NCBI GenBank assembly: GCA_002783205.1
Contig: PFEY01000017.1
Coordinates: forward strand, 49,999 to 99,559
Direction of reading: 5' to 3'
Source: Rhodobacteraceae bacterium CG17_big_fil_post_rev_8_21_14_2_50_63_15
Lineage (GTDB): Bacteria; Pseudomonadota; Alphaproteobacteria; Rhodobacterales; Rhodobacteraceae
Length of the DNA: 49,561 nt
In this document: one piece after another, positions 16,412 through 25,400 of the stretch
Layout: every line of letters begins with the position of its first letter
Numbering within the stretch: position 1 is the first letter of the stretch
Notes under the pieces: model-generated
Database searches by the model: none
Seen by the model: the letters and a program-made list of their open reading frames with translations, nothing else
What the model was told of the DNA's origin: nothing
Program-made: the position numbers and the translations under genes

Positions 16412-17117
16412 CCAGGGCGGCCTTGAGGTCCAGCGCTCCGTCATAGAGCGCGCGTCCCGAAATCGCGCCATCGAGGGCCGCGCCGCAGTCGCGCAGTGCG
16501 ATGAGATCGTCGAGAGAGGAAACCCCGCCCGAGGCGATTACCGGGATGCGCACGGCATGGGCCAGCGCCGCCGTCGCCTTGATATTCGGCCCCTGCATCG
16601 CCCCGTCGCGGTTGATGTCGGTGTAGATGATCGCAGCCACGCCCGCATCCTCGAAGGACCGGGCGAGATCGGTGGCGTCCACACCTGAGTCCCTGGCCCA
16701 GCCTCTGGTCGCCACCCGCCCGCCGCGCGCGTCGATGCCCACCGCCACCTGACCCGGAAAGGCGCGCGCCGCCGCGCGCACAAGGGCCGGGTTTTCCACC
16801 GCCACGGTGCCAAGGATCACCCGCGTGAGGCCTCTCGACAGCCATGCCTCGATCGTGGCCATGTCGCGGATGCCGCCGCCCAGTTGTGCAGGAACCTTGC
16901 ACGCCCTGAGAATGGCCTCGACCGGGGCGGCATTGACCGGTTGACCGGCAAAGGCGCCGTTGAGATCCACCAGATGCAGCCACGCGCAACCCGCAGTGAC
17001 AAAGTCCATCGCCTGCGCCGCCGGATCGTCATTGAACACCGTGGCATGGTCCATCTCACCACGCAGGAGGCGCACGGCCTTGCCATCCTTGAGGTCGATC
17101 GCGGGGTAGAGGATCAT
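16395..17117 (-). CDS. hisA: 1-(5-phosphoribosyl)-5-[(5-phosphoribosylamino)methylideneamino]imidazole-4-carboxamide isomerase
   Basis: A 240-residue TIM-barrel isomerase (ProFAR isomerase) for the fourth step of histidine synthesis. The catalytic Asp lies in [20 protein letters not shown] (residue 8), the second in [20 protein letters not shown] near residue 170, and phosphate-binding glycines in [10 protein letters not shown] and [14 protein letters not shown]. The ATG at 17117 begins at the family start; a longer frame adds an Arg-rich, non-conserved extension. The gene lies between two opposite-strand genes (DUF2147 and DUF302), so it probably has its own promoter at 17118-17253. Confidence 0.96.
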   Translation of the reverse strand: MILYPAIDLKDGKAVRLLRGEMDHATVFNDDPAAQAMDFVTAGCAWLHLVDLNGAFAGQPVNAAPVEAILRACKVPAQLGGGIRDMATIEAWLSRGLTRVILGTVAVENPALVRAAARAFPGQVAVGIDARGGRVATRGWARDSGVDATDLARSFEDAGVAAIIYTDINRDGAMQGPNIKATAALAHAVRIPVIASGGVSSLDDLIALRDCGAALDGAISGRALYDGALDLKAALAALRT

Positions 17118-17253
17118 GCCGAGGGGTCTTTCTGCAAGTCGTCGGCGCGGTGTTGCACGAGTGTGCGAGGAATGCAACGCGACCCAACGTCAGACTTGAT
17201 TTGCGCCGCAGGCATGGCTCAGGTTTTCGTCAGATGTCAGGGAGGATCAAGAC

Positions 17254-17643
17254 ATGCGTAAACTGATGATGATGACGGCGGTGCTGGGCCTGAGCGCGGG
17301 GGCGGCGATGGCCGATCCGCTCGAGGGATCTTGGCGGACGACGCCTGACGACAATGGGAATACCGGCCTGATCGAGGTCGCCCCCTGCGGCGCCAAGCTG
17401 TGTGGCAAACTGATGAAATCCTTCGATTCCTCGGGGGCCGAGACGGACAGCCCCAATATCGGGCGCAACATCATTTCTGAAACGGTGCCGACAGGCGACG
17501 GGCAATACAAGGGCAAGGTCTATGCGCCCGATCGCGACAAGACCTACAGTTCCAAGCTGCGACTCACCGGCAACACGCTCAAGGTCAGCGGCTGCTTCAT
17601 CGGGATCTGCCGGGATGGCGGAACCTGGCAAAGGGTCGAGTAA
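17254..17643 (+). CDS. DUF2147 domain-containing exported protein
   Basis: A 129-residue exported protein. The signal peptide MRKLMMMTAVLGLSAGAAMA is followed by a DUF2147 beta-barrel-type domain starting DPLEGSWRTTPDDNGNTGLI. Paired cysteines (APCGAKLCGKL and VSGCFIGICRDGGTW) fit periplasmic disulfides. DUF2147 proteins have no firm function, though they are widespread in proteobacterial envelopes. An upstream GGAGG lies eight bases before the ATG. A strong hairpin terminator follows the stop. The gene interrupts the his genes in the opposite direction. Confidence 0.9.
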   Translation: MRKLMMMTAVLGLSAGAAMADPLEGSWRTTPDDNGNTGLIEVAPCGAKLCGKLMKSFDSSGAETDSPNIGRNIISETVPTGDGQYKGKVYAPDRDKTYSSKLRLTGNTLKVSGCFIGICRDGGTWQRVE

Positions 17644-17667
17644 GCCGTTCGCGACGGAGTTTCGGGC

Positions 17668-17696
17668 AAACGGGGCGCCTTGGATGCGCCCCGTTT
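17668..17696. terminator. Probable bidirectional terminator between DUF2147 gene and VPLPA-type gene
   Basis: An eleven-pair perfect stem AAACGGGGCGC (17668-17678) / GCGCCCCGTTT (17686-17696) with loop CTTGGAT. The A/T base of the stem gives a short U-run in both directions. It serves the plus-strand DUF2147 gene and sits at the end of the minus-strand VPLPA-type gene. Confidence 0.75.
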
Positions 17697-18387
17697 AATG
17701 TGAGTTGACCGGTCGATGACTCAGGCACGCGGCTTGCGCCGCAGGCGCAGGGCCGCCAAGGCGCCGAACGCGGCGGCCATCAGCGGCAGGCCGGCCGGCC
17801 GACAGCGGAACCGGGGCCAGGGTAACGTTCACGTCGTCAAGCAGAAACGAATAGCCGCCGCGCGCGCCGCCCTGTCCGGTGACGCTGAAACTTGTGAGGT
17901 TGGTGAACCCGCTGAAGCTGACCGTCTCGAAATCGCTGGCCGGGTTGTCATTGGCAATCCCGTCAAAGACAAAGCTGAGCGATACGGTCGAGCCATCGGC
18001 GCGGTGGCCGAGAATGTCGAGAGAAGTCGAGGCGAAGGCGGCGAAGAACTGACCGGCGTTGCAGCCCTTTGCGGCGCGAAAACTGTTGAGATTGAACCTG
18101 TCACCGGTCACTGAGGTTACGGTGAGAGACGAGTTGACGGGCGCGGGTTTGGAGGGCTGATTGCTCATCCCGACACTGGTCGAGCCGCTTTCCGGCACCG
18201 TGGGCACGACGCCCGCAGGATAGGCCAGCATATCGCCCGAGGTTGCGGTAAAGCGGAATCCCTGGGTTGTGAACGCCGTGCCGAGTTGCTGGAAGCTGGT
18301 GAATTCCTCGAAATCGAGCGTTGCCGCCGTGCTGAGGCCGGGCAGGGCGCAGAGGGCTGCTGTCAGCATGGTCTTGACGTTGAGCAT
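17695..18387 (-). CDS. VPLPA-CTERM-type exported protein with a frameshifted sorting signal
   Basis: An exported protein with signal peptide MLNVKTMLTAALCALPGLST, then a beta-sandwich domain starting ATLDFEEFTSFQQLGTAFTT. In the open frame the expected C-terminal sorting tail is lost after VTLAPVPLSAG and becomes a Pro/Arg-rich end. In the neighbouring frame the tail is complete (LPLMAAAFGALAALRLRRK, then PRA and a stop at 17721-17723). The cause is visible: a GGCC tandem at 17789-17800 has three units where two would keep the frame. The ATG at 18387 was chosen for its AAAGGA site; an upstream ATG is too close to that site. It is either a true four-base expansion (possibly phase-variable) or a sequencing error. 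Confidence 0.75.
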   Translation of the reverse strand: MLNVKTMLTAALCALPGLSTAATLDFEEFTSFQQLGTAFTTQGFRFTATSGDMLAYPAGVVPTVPESGSTSVGMSNQPSKPAPVNSSLTVTSVTGDRFNLNSFRAAKGCNAGQFFAAFASTSLDILGHRADGSTVSLSFVFDGIANDNPASDFETVSFSGFTNLTSFSVTGQGGARGGYSFLLDDVNVTLAPVPLSAGRPAADGRRVRRLGGPAPAAQAACLSHRPVNSH

Positions 18388-18506
18388 TGAAGGCATCCTT
18401 TCGAATGAAACTTCATTTTCAACGACGTAAGGCGCAACCATGTCATCGGTTTGAAGGATTGCACAAGGATTTGCGACAGGTCGGTCAGGATCCGCAGCGC
18501 GACGGC

Positions 18507-19448
18507 TCAGAGCACGCCACGCTCGCCCGCGCCAAAGACCGACCAGCCGGCACGGGAGGCGAGTTGCTCCATCGCCTCGGTGCCCAGTTTGGAATTGCCA
18601 TAATGATTGAGCCCCGGCGACCAGACCGCGATGGAGGCCACACCCGGCACGATCGACAGGATGCCACCGCCGACGCCACTCTTGCCCGGCAGGCCGACGC
18701 GAAAGGCATAGTCGCCGGAACCATCATAATGCCCGCAGGTCATCATCAGCGCGTTGATGCGGCGGATGTGGCGCTCCGAGACCGGGCGCGGGACATCGGG
18801 ACCGCCCACCAGAAACAGCCCCGCATTTGCCAGCTGCGTCACCGTCATTTCGACCGCGCATTGGTGAAAATAGGTGCCCAGCGTCAGGTCGGGCGGGTTG
18901 GTCAGATTGCCATGCGACCGCAGGTAATGCGCGAGCGCAAAGTTGCGGTGGCCGGTGGCGATCTCGGATTGGGCGATGCGGTCATTGATGTGGATCGTGT
19001 CATCGCCTGCCGCCGCCCGGATAAAGCGCAAGAGGGCTGCCAAGGTCTCACGCGGGGTCGAACCCTGGAGAACCGCATCGGTGGTGACAATCGCTCCGGC
19101 ATTGATGAACGGGTTGCGCGGGCGCCCCTTTTCCAGTTCCAGAAGGAGCATTGAATCAAAGGAATGGCCCGATGGTTCGCGCCCGACGCGCAGCCAGAGC
19201 CCGTCACCAAGCTGGCCCAGCGCGAGGGCCAGCATGAAAACCTTGGATACCGACTGGATCGAAAACGGCACCTGCGCATCGCCTGCCACCAGTGTGGGCT
19301 GGCCCGGACGGGCGAGGGCGATGGCAAACTGATCGGGATCTATCCCGGCCAGTTCGGGGATGTAACTGGCCACCGCGCCGCGGTCCTCGCGCGCGCGGGC
19401 ACTGGCTGCAATCTCGTTGAGAGCCGTTTGCAGCGGGGACGAGCCCAT
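18507..19448 (-). CDS. glsA: Glutaminase A
   Basis: A 313-residue serine-dependent glutaminase of the beta-lactamase fold that hydrolyses glutamine to glutamate and ammonia. The catalytic Ser-x-x-Lys is in [20 protein letters not shown] near residue 65. Other family blocks are [20 protein letters not shown] followed by NPFINAGAI, the Tyr-containing [20 protein letters not shown], and [12 protein letters not shown]. The hisH stop and glsA start are adjacent (TGAATG), so translation is probably coupled. Placing a glutamine-hydrolysing enzyme next to the HisH amidotransferase is suggestive, but no functional link is established. Confidence 0.95.
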   Translation of the reverse strand: MGSSPLQTALNEIAASARAREDRGAVASYIPELAGIDPDQFAIALARPGQPTLVAGDAQVPFSIQSVSKVFMLALALGQLGDGLWLRVGREPSGHSFDSMLLLELEKGRPRNPFINAGAIVTTDAVLQGSTPRETLAALLRFIRAAAGDDTIHINDRIAQSEIATGHRNFALAHYLRSHGNLTNPPDLTLGTYFHQCAVEMTVTQLANAGLFLVGGPDVPRPVSERHIRRINALMMTCGHYDGSGDYAFRVGLPGKSGVGGGILSIVPGVASIAVWSPGLNHYGNSKLGTEAMEQLASRAGWSVFGAGERGVL

Positions 19449-20087
19449 TCAAGGGATCCAGCGCAGGAAATTGGCAATCAGCCGCAGGCCGGTTTTCTGA
19501 CTCTTTTCGGGATGAAACTGCGTGCCGACGATCGTGTCTCGCCCCACCACGGCGGTGATCGTCCCGCCATAATCGACATGCGCCAGAAGATCTGCCGGAT
19601 CATCCACCCGAAACTGATAGGAATGCACGAAATAGGCGTGATCACCGGTGCACAAGCCGTCCAGCACTGGATGGGGCCGGTCGATCACCAGATCGTTCCA
19701 GCCCATATGCGGCACCTTGAGCGCATGATCGGCGGGGGTGATCGGCTCGACCGTGCCGCTGATCCAGTCGAACCCGGCAGTTTGCCCGTATTCCAGCCCG
19801 CGTGTGGCCAGCATCTGCATTCCGATGCAGATCCCCAGAAACGGCCGTCCGCCGGCAATGACCGCCTCGTCGATCGCCTCGAACACGCCGCGGTGATCAA
19901 AGAGGGCCTTGCGGCAGGCGGGAAAGGCTCCGTCTCCCGGCAGAACGACACGCGACGCCCGACGGATCACGTCGGGGTCCGAGGTGACGATGACGACACC
20001 CGTGCCCGTCTCCATCGCCATGCGCTGAAACGCCTTTTCGGCCGAGTGCAGGTTGCCACTCTCATAGTCGATGATGACCGTGGTCAT
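19449..20087 (-). CDS. hisH: Imidazole glycerol phosphate synthase subunit HisH (glutaminase)
   Basis: A 212-residue class I glutamine amidotransferase that supplies ammonia to HisF. The nucleophile Cys lies in [20 protein letters not shown] near residue 85, and the His/Glu pair in [20 protein letters not shown] near residues 192-211. The start [20 protein letters not shown] is conserved. It follows hisB after three bases and is immediately followed by glsA. The functional partner hisF is over 3 kb away, although in many bacteria they are adjacent. Confidence 0.97.
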   Translation of the reverse strand: MTTVIIDYESGNLHSAEKAFQRMAMETGTGVVIVTSDPDVIRRASRVVLPGDGAFPACRKALFDHRGVFEAIDEAVIAGGRPFLGICIGMQMLATRGLEYGQTAGFDWISGTVEPITPADHALKVPHMGWNDLVIDRPHPVLDGLCTGDHAYFVHSYQFRVDDPADLLAHVDYGGTITAVVGRDTIVGTQFHPEKSQKTGLRLIANFLRWIP

Positions 20088-20090
20088 GGA

Positions 20091-20678
20091 TCAGAGCGAA
20101 CCTTTGGTCGAAGGAATTGCATCGGCCTTGCGCGGATCGGTCTCGACCGCCTCGCGCAGGGCGCGCGCCACCGCCTTGAACGCCGCCTCTGCGATGTGGT
20201 GACTGTTGATGCCGTGCAGGGCTTCGACATGCAGGGTGATGCCGCCATGGGTGCTGAGCGCCTGAAAGAATTCGCGCACCAGTTCGCTGTCGAAGGTGCC
20301 GATCTTGGCGGTGGGCAGGTCCATGGACCACACCAGATAGGGCCGCCCCGACAAATCGAGCGCCGCACGCACCAACGCATCATCCATCGGCAGGAGGCAC
20401 GCCCCATAGCGCCGGATGCCGCGCTTGTCCCCAAGCGCCTGCGTCAGTGCCTGACCGAGGGCAATTCCCACATCCTCGACAGTGTGGTGATCGTCAATGT
20501 GCAGATCGCCCGCGCAGCGGATCTTCAGGTCGATCAGGGAATGTCGCGCCAGCTGGTCCAGCATGTGGTCGAAGAACCCGACCCCTGTCCGATTGTCATA
20601 GCTGCCGATGCCGTCAAGATTTATCTCGACACTGATATCGGTCTCGGTCGTTTTCCGGATCACTGTGGCGCTGCGCAT
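20091..20678 (-). CDS. hisB: Imidazoleglycerol-phosphate dehydratase
   Basis: A 195-residue monofunctional IGP dehydratase, producing imidazole-acetol phosphate. The metal-binding His motifs are present: [20 protein letters not shown] near residues 33-52, [20 protein letters not shown] near residues 58-77, and the second repeat [20 protein letters not shown]. It lacks the phosphatase half found in enterobacterial HisB, as is normal for this class. It is the first gene of the his-glsA unit, with a plausible promoter at 20706-20734. Confidence 0.97.
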   Translation of the reverse strand: MRSATVIRKTTETDISVEINLDGIGSYDNRTGVGFFDHMLDQLARHSLIDLKIRCAGDLHIDDHHTVEDVGIALGQALTQALGDKRGIRRYGACLLPMDDALVRAALDLSGRPYLVWSMDLPTAKIGTFDSELVREFFQALSTHGGITLHVEALHGINSHHIAEAAFKAVARALREAVETDPRKADAIPSTKGSL

Positions 20679-20705
20679 GGGGCCTCCGCTTGGGGTTCAG
20701 GGCGG

Positions 20706-20734
20706 TGTATAATCGGCGACAGGGCGAACGCCAA
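20706..20734 (-). promoter_or_regulatory. Probable promoter of hisB-hisH-glsA
   Basis: On the minus strand TTGGCG (20729-20734) and TATACA (20706-20711) are separated by exactly 17 bases and lie 28 bases before the hisB ATG. Both hexamers are near the sigma-70 consensus. The leader would be only about 20 bases, too short for a classical his attenuator. Confidence 0.55.
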
Positions 20735-20827
20735 GGCCCAAGCGGCGATGGCTTGCAATCGCGCCCTCCCGCCCCTTGGCGATCCGGCGCCGCGCGCTGT
20801 TGCGCCCCGTCTGCCGGGAAATCGCCC

Positions 20828-22159
20828 CTAGTCCTCTGTCACGACAGTGATCTCACCGGCCCGAACCGCGGCCTTGAGCGCGGCATGGTCGCGTTCGGCC
20901 TGATCGGCGTAGGCCACGGCAAAATCGCCCATGGCATCGTCGCACTTGTCGGACGTCCCGAGATATCCGGTGATCGTCATCTGGATGTTTCCGGCCTTTG
21001 AGTGGGCGCGGGCGAGCACCCAGCCACAGAGTTCACCGTAAAGGGTCAGCAGAGTGCTGTCCATCGTTTCGACGAGCGGTTTGATCTTGGCGTCGCGCAA
21101 CTGCCGGACATATCCCACCCGCCCCTCGACGCCGGTCGTCCAGCCCAGAAAGACATCTGTGGCGGGTTGCATCAGGCGCTGGCCCATGACGACCCGCTGC
21201 CCCGAATGCGCATAGGTGCTTTTACCCGCAAAAGGTTCGAGCACCGATGGCCGCGCCTCTTTCCATTGCAGAAAGAGCGGATCGTTGGTTGCCGACATCA
21301 TGAGGGTAACGTAGCAGAAGGTGCCAACGCTTCCGATCCCCACGACCTTCATTGCCCCATCGACAAGGCGGTATCGATCCAGCAGTTCACGACGGTCTTC
21401 CGCCAGCGTGGCGCGATAGGCTTCTAGCCCTGCGTTGATGCGATCGGACAGAACTTCCGCACTGAGATCCGTGAGGTGGTAGATCAGCGGCGGGGCATCA
21501 TGGATGCGGATCCTGCCGCCAGCCATCCCGGCCATTTCGGGATACACCATTTCCGAAGAATTGGCGGCACTTGCCTTGGCTATTCGCGCCTCGAGTCGCG
21601 TGCGCTCTGATCGGGGTGCGAGATCGAGCACATCTGCCGCGGTGATCCGTGAATACCAGATTTCGAGGGGGCTCATCTCGGAATAGGCGTGCAGATGCTT
21701 GCGATAGGATCGGGCGCAGGCCACAGCAGCGTCGCGGCCGTTCGACTCTTTCAGACCATTGCTGCGGGCGGCAAGCACGAAGGAGGCGACCAGCCGCTTG
21801 ATGTCCCATTCCCAAGGGCCGCGCAGGGTCTCGTCGAAATCGTTCATGTCGAAAAGAATATTGCGTTCGGGCGTGGCAAAGCCGCCAAAGTTCATCAGGT
21901 GACAATCGCCGCAGATCTGAACGTTCACTCCGGTCACAGGTGTTCCGGCAAGATCGGCGGCCATCACGGAGGCTGAACCGCGATAGAAGGTAAAGGGTGA
22001 TTGCAGCATCCGACCGTATCTGATCGGGACCAGGTGTTCGATCCGCCCGGCGTCGCCGGCGCGAAGGATGGCCAGCGGATCCACCCGCGTTTCGTCGCGC
22101 ACAAAGGTTGCGTGTGTCTGGCGATGCGTCTTTTCACGCAACGCCTTGCCCGCGGCCAT
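20828..22159 (-). CDS. DUF2252 family protein (kinase-like fold)
   Basis: A 443-residue cytoplasmic protein of the DUF2252 family. A kinase-like catalytic core is suggested by NVQICGDCHLMNFGGFATPE near residues 79-98 followed by ILFDMNDFDETLRGPWEWDI; the GDxHxxNFG and D-x-NDFDE pair resembles the catalytic and metal-binding loops of aminoglycoside phosphotransferase-like proteins. The N-terminal block PIRYGRMLQSPFTFYRGSAS is a further family mark. Substrate and product are unknown. The family start fits ATG at 22159. It is the divergent neighbour of the large exonuclease-helicase gene. Confidence 0.9.
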   Translation of the reverse strand: MAAGKALREKTHRQTHATFVRDETRVDPLAILRAGDAGRIEHLVPIRYGRMLQSPFTFYRGSASVMAADLAGTPVTGVNVQICGDCHLMNFGGFATPERNILFDMNDFDETLRGPWEWDIKRLVASFVLAARSNGLKESNGRDAAVACARSYRKHLHAYSEMSPLEIWYSRITAADVLDLAPRSERTRLEARIAKASAANSSEMVYPEMAGMAGGRIRIHDAPPLIYHLTDLSAEVLSDRINAGLEAYRATLAEDRRELLDRYRLVDGAMKVVGIGSVGTFCYVTLMMSATNDPLFLQWKEARPSVLEPFAGKSTYAHSGQRVVMGQRLMQPATDVFLGWTTGVEGRVGYVRQLRDAKIKPLVETMDSTLLTLYGELCGWVLARAHSKAGNIQMTITGYLGTSDKCDDAMGDFAVAYADQAERDHAALKAAVRAGEITVVTED

Positions 22160-22184
22160 CAGCGCGCTCGAAGGAAGGAGGAAA

Positions 22185-22307
22185 TCAGGGCTCGTCGGGG
22201 GGAATGTTCACAGGCCCCTCATCGCGGCGCTCTGTCATCCCTGACAGGTCCGTGTTCAGAGGAATGGGCGCGGACCTTTGCGGGGTTTCCAGACTCATGG
22301 TTTTCAT
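22185..22307 (-). CDS. Possible small protein upstream of DUF2252 gene
   Basis: A 40-codon frame starting MKTMSLETPQRSAPIPLNTD and ending RDEGPVNIPPDEP, 25 bases upstream of the DUF2252 start on the same strand. It is hydrophilic and Pro-rich, with no recognisable domain and no good ribosome-binding site. A longer frame to 22457 would overlap the large helicase gene. It is listed only because its spacing fits an operon; it may not be expressed. Confidence 0.25.
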   Translation of the reverse strand: MKTMSLETPQRSAPIPLNTDLSGMTERRDEGPVNIPPDEP

Positions 22308-22443
22308 AATGTCCGAACCATTGTGCCGTCTGCGGATGCCGTTCAGAGACCATCCTCTTGGCATCCCCATGGCTATACCTTTCGGCGCGATCTTACCTTG
22401 ATCTCGAACAATTGAAATCTCGTTTCCTGTCAGTTTCCTTTGA

Positions 22444-25400
22444 TTGAATCTCCGCATGGGACTCCGGTTTCGGCTGGACGAAAGTTCACGAGCGGATCAG
22501 TCCGGGGCTTGCGCGTCGCTCAAGGATGCAGGGCAGATCGTCGTTGGAAACTTCGGCTTTCAAATTCTGGCGACAGGTTTATCAAGGGCTTGCAGGCTGG
22601 AACTGATAACTTGGAATTTGGATGCGCGACGTTTGACCTTGGATCCCGCCCTTTTTCTGTCGCGTTGCGTGTCGGTCGATCTGGAGGTTGATCCGAAATC
22701 GGCCCGGCTCTTCGCCTTTGCGGCGGTGCGGGGCGAGGCGTCATTTGTCCATCGCTCCGGACCGTGGGCCACGCTCGAGTCGGGCCTTGACCGGCTGGAG
22801 GCGTTCTGCGACGGGGCGGCGCATCTCGTCGGCCACAATATCTTGCGCCACGATCTGCCGCATCTGGTCGCCAACCGGGCGCGGCTGGCGGGGTTGGGGG
22901 CGGCACCGATTGATACGCTGTGGCTGAACCCCTTGGCCTTTCCGCGCAATCCCTATCACCATCTGGTCAAGCATTATCAGGACGGTCGTTTGCAGGTCGG
23001 CCATGTGAATGATCCCGTAGAGGATGCGCGCCTGGCGTTACAGGTGCTGTCGGACCAGATCACGGCCTTTGCCCGGCTGGGGCAGGACGCGCCGGATGTG
23101 CTGATGACTTATCATCACCTGATCACGCGGGGTGATGCCTCGGCTGGGTTCGATGCGCTGTTTGAGGCCTTGCGCGGCCCGGCGCCCGGTGAGGCCGCTG
23201 CCCATGCCGCAACCCGTCAACTGCTGACAGGCCGCGCCTGCACGCATCGGCTGGAGCAGACGTTGGGCCGTCTCTCGGACCCGCGCAACGGCTGGCCAAT
23301 GGCCTATGCGCTGTCTTGGATTTCCGTAGCGGGTGGGGATTCCGTGATGCCGCCCTGGGTGCGGATGCAGTTCCCGCAGGCCGGGCTGATCGTGCGGCAT
23401 TTGCGCGATACCAACTGCGGCGACCCAAGCTGTGGCTGGTGCGCGGAGAAGAACAACCCCAACGCCGCGCTGGAACGCTGGTTTGGCTTTCCGTCCTTCA
23501 GACCGCAGCCCGTGGATGACATGGGCCGCCCCTTGCAGGAGCGTATCGTGGCCGAGGCGATGGCCGGCAAATCCGTGCTGGGTATCCTGCCGACCGGCAC
23601 CGGCAAATCGGTCTGCTACCAGATCCCGGCGCTGTCGCGGTTTGACAAGACCGGGGCGCTGACCGTGGTGATCTCGCCTCTGGTGGCGTTGATGGCCGAT
23701 CAGGTGCAGGGGCTGGCGCGGGTGGGGATTTCCTCGGTCGTGACGGTCAACGGGATGCTGTCACTGCCCGAACGGCATGATGCGCTGGAAAAGGTGCGGA
23801 TGGGCGATGCGACGATACTCCTGATCGCGCCCGAACAACTCCGTTCGAACTCGATCCGCACGGTCCTGCAACAGCGCGAGGTCGGGCTTTGGGTGCTGGA
23901 CGAGGCGCATTGCATCAGCAAGTGGGGCCACGATTTCCGGCCCGACTACCGCTATGTCAGCCGTTTCATCAAGGAATTCTCAGGCGATCAGGTGCCTCCG
24001 GTCCTGTGCCTGACCGCCACCGCCAAGCCCGAGGTGGTGCGCGATATCCGCGACCATTTCCAGACCCGCCTTGGGGTGGATCTGATGCTGCTGGATGGCG
24101 GCGCGGTGCGCACCAACCTGTCCTTTGCCGTGTTGCCGACGCAAAAGGCCACCAAACTGACCGATATCCTGACCGCGATCGAGGCCAACCTGCCGCCCGA
24201 AGGCGCATCCGGCGCGGTGGTCTATTGCGCAACACGCGGGGCGACGGAAAGGGTGGCGGAGTTCCTGAAAGGGCAGGGGCTGGCGGCTGACTATTTCCAC
24301 GCCGGGCTGACATCCGAGCGTAAGCGCGAGGTGCAGGAGGCGTTTCGCACCGGACAGTTGCGGGTCATCGCCGCGACCAACGCTTTTGGCATGGGGATCG
24401 ACAAGCCGGATATCCGGCTGGTCGTGCATGGCGATATTCCGGGGTCGCTGGAGAATTACCTGCAAGAGGCGGGCAGGGCCGGTCGTGATCAGGCGCCTGC
24501 CAATTGCGTGCTGCTGTTCGCCCTGGAGGATGTCGAGCGGCAATTCTCGCTGTCCGCCCGGTCGCGATTGGCCCGGCACGAAATCGGCGCGATCCTCAAG
24601 GCGTTGCGGCGGATGGATCGGCAAAAGTCGGGTGAAGTGGTGGCGACACCGGGCGAGATCGTGCGCGAGGAAAAGGATCAGGAGTTCGAACGTGACAAGG
24701 CCACCGATGACTCCCGCGTGAAAACAGCCGTGGCCTGGCTGGAGGAGGCGACGTTGCTCAGCCGCGAGGAAAACCGGGTTCAGGTGTTCCCATCGTCGTT
24801 GCGCATCCGGTCGGTGGATGAGGCGGCGGCGATCCTTGAGCGGGCGCAGATCACCGGGGTCAGGCGCAAGCAACTGATGGACCTTGTGCGCCATGTCATG
24901 AATGCGCCCGCCGATGCCGGGGTTTCGACCGACGACCTGACTGGCGCTTGTGGATTATCGGGGCGTGAGTTGCACCGGGCCTTTGCCGATCTGGAAACGC
25001 TGGGGATTGCCAGCAATGACACCGCCGTCACGGTCTATGTGCATCTGGCGGTCGAGGATGCCTCGGCCCGCCGTCTGGATCACGCAGGTCGGATGGAAGC
25101 CGACCTGATCGCCCTCATGCAAGAGGCGGTGCCGGATGCCGGAGGCGCCGAGGCGCACCCCCTGAACCTGACTGAAACTTGCCAGGCGTTGCGCGACAAG
25201 GGCCACCGCCATGTGCGGCCCGATCTGGTGGAAACGATCCTGCGCGCCATGGCGCAGGACGGGCGCGATCAGGATGGCGGGCGCGGCAACCTGACCCTGC
25301 GCAAGGCCAGCCGGACCACGATCTTTGTGCGCGTGGGGCGATCCTGGCCGGTGGTCGCGCGCACCGCCGACCTGCGGCGGCAGGGGGCGCAGGTTCTGTT

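Noticed and set aside
19164..20831. 555-codon plus-strand open frame across glsA, hisH and hisB
   Set aside because: It lies antisense to three certain genes and has no domain. It is a codon-bias shadow.
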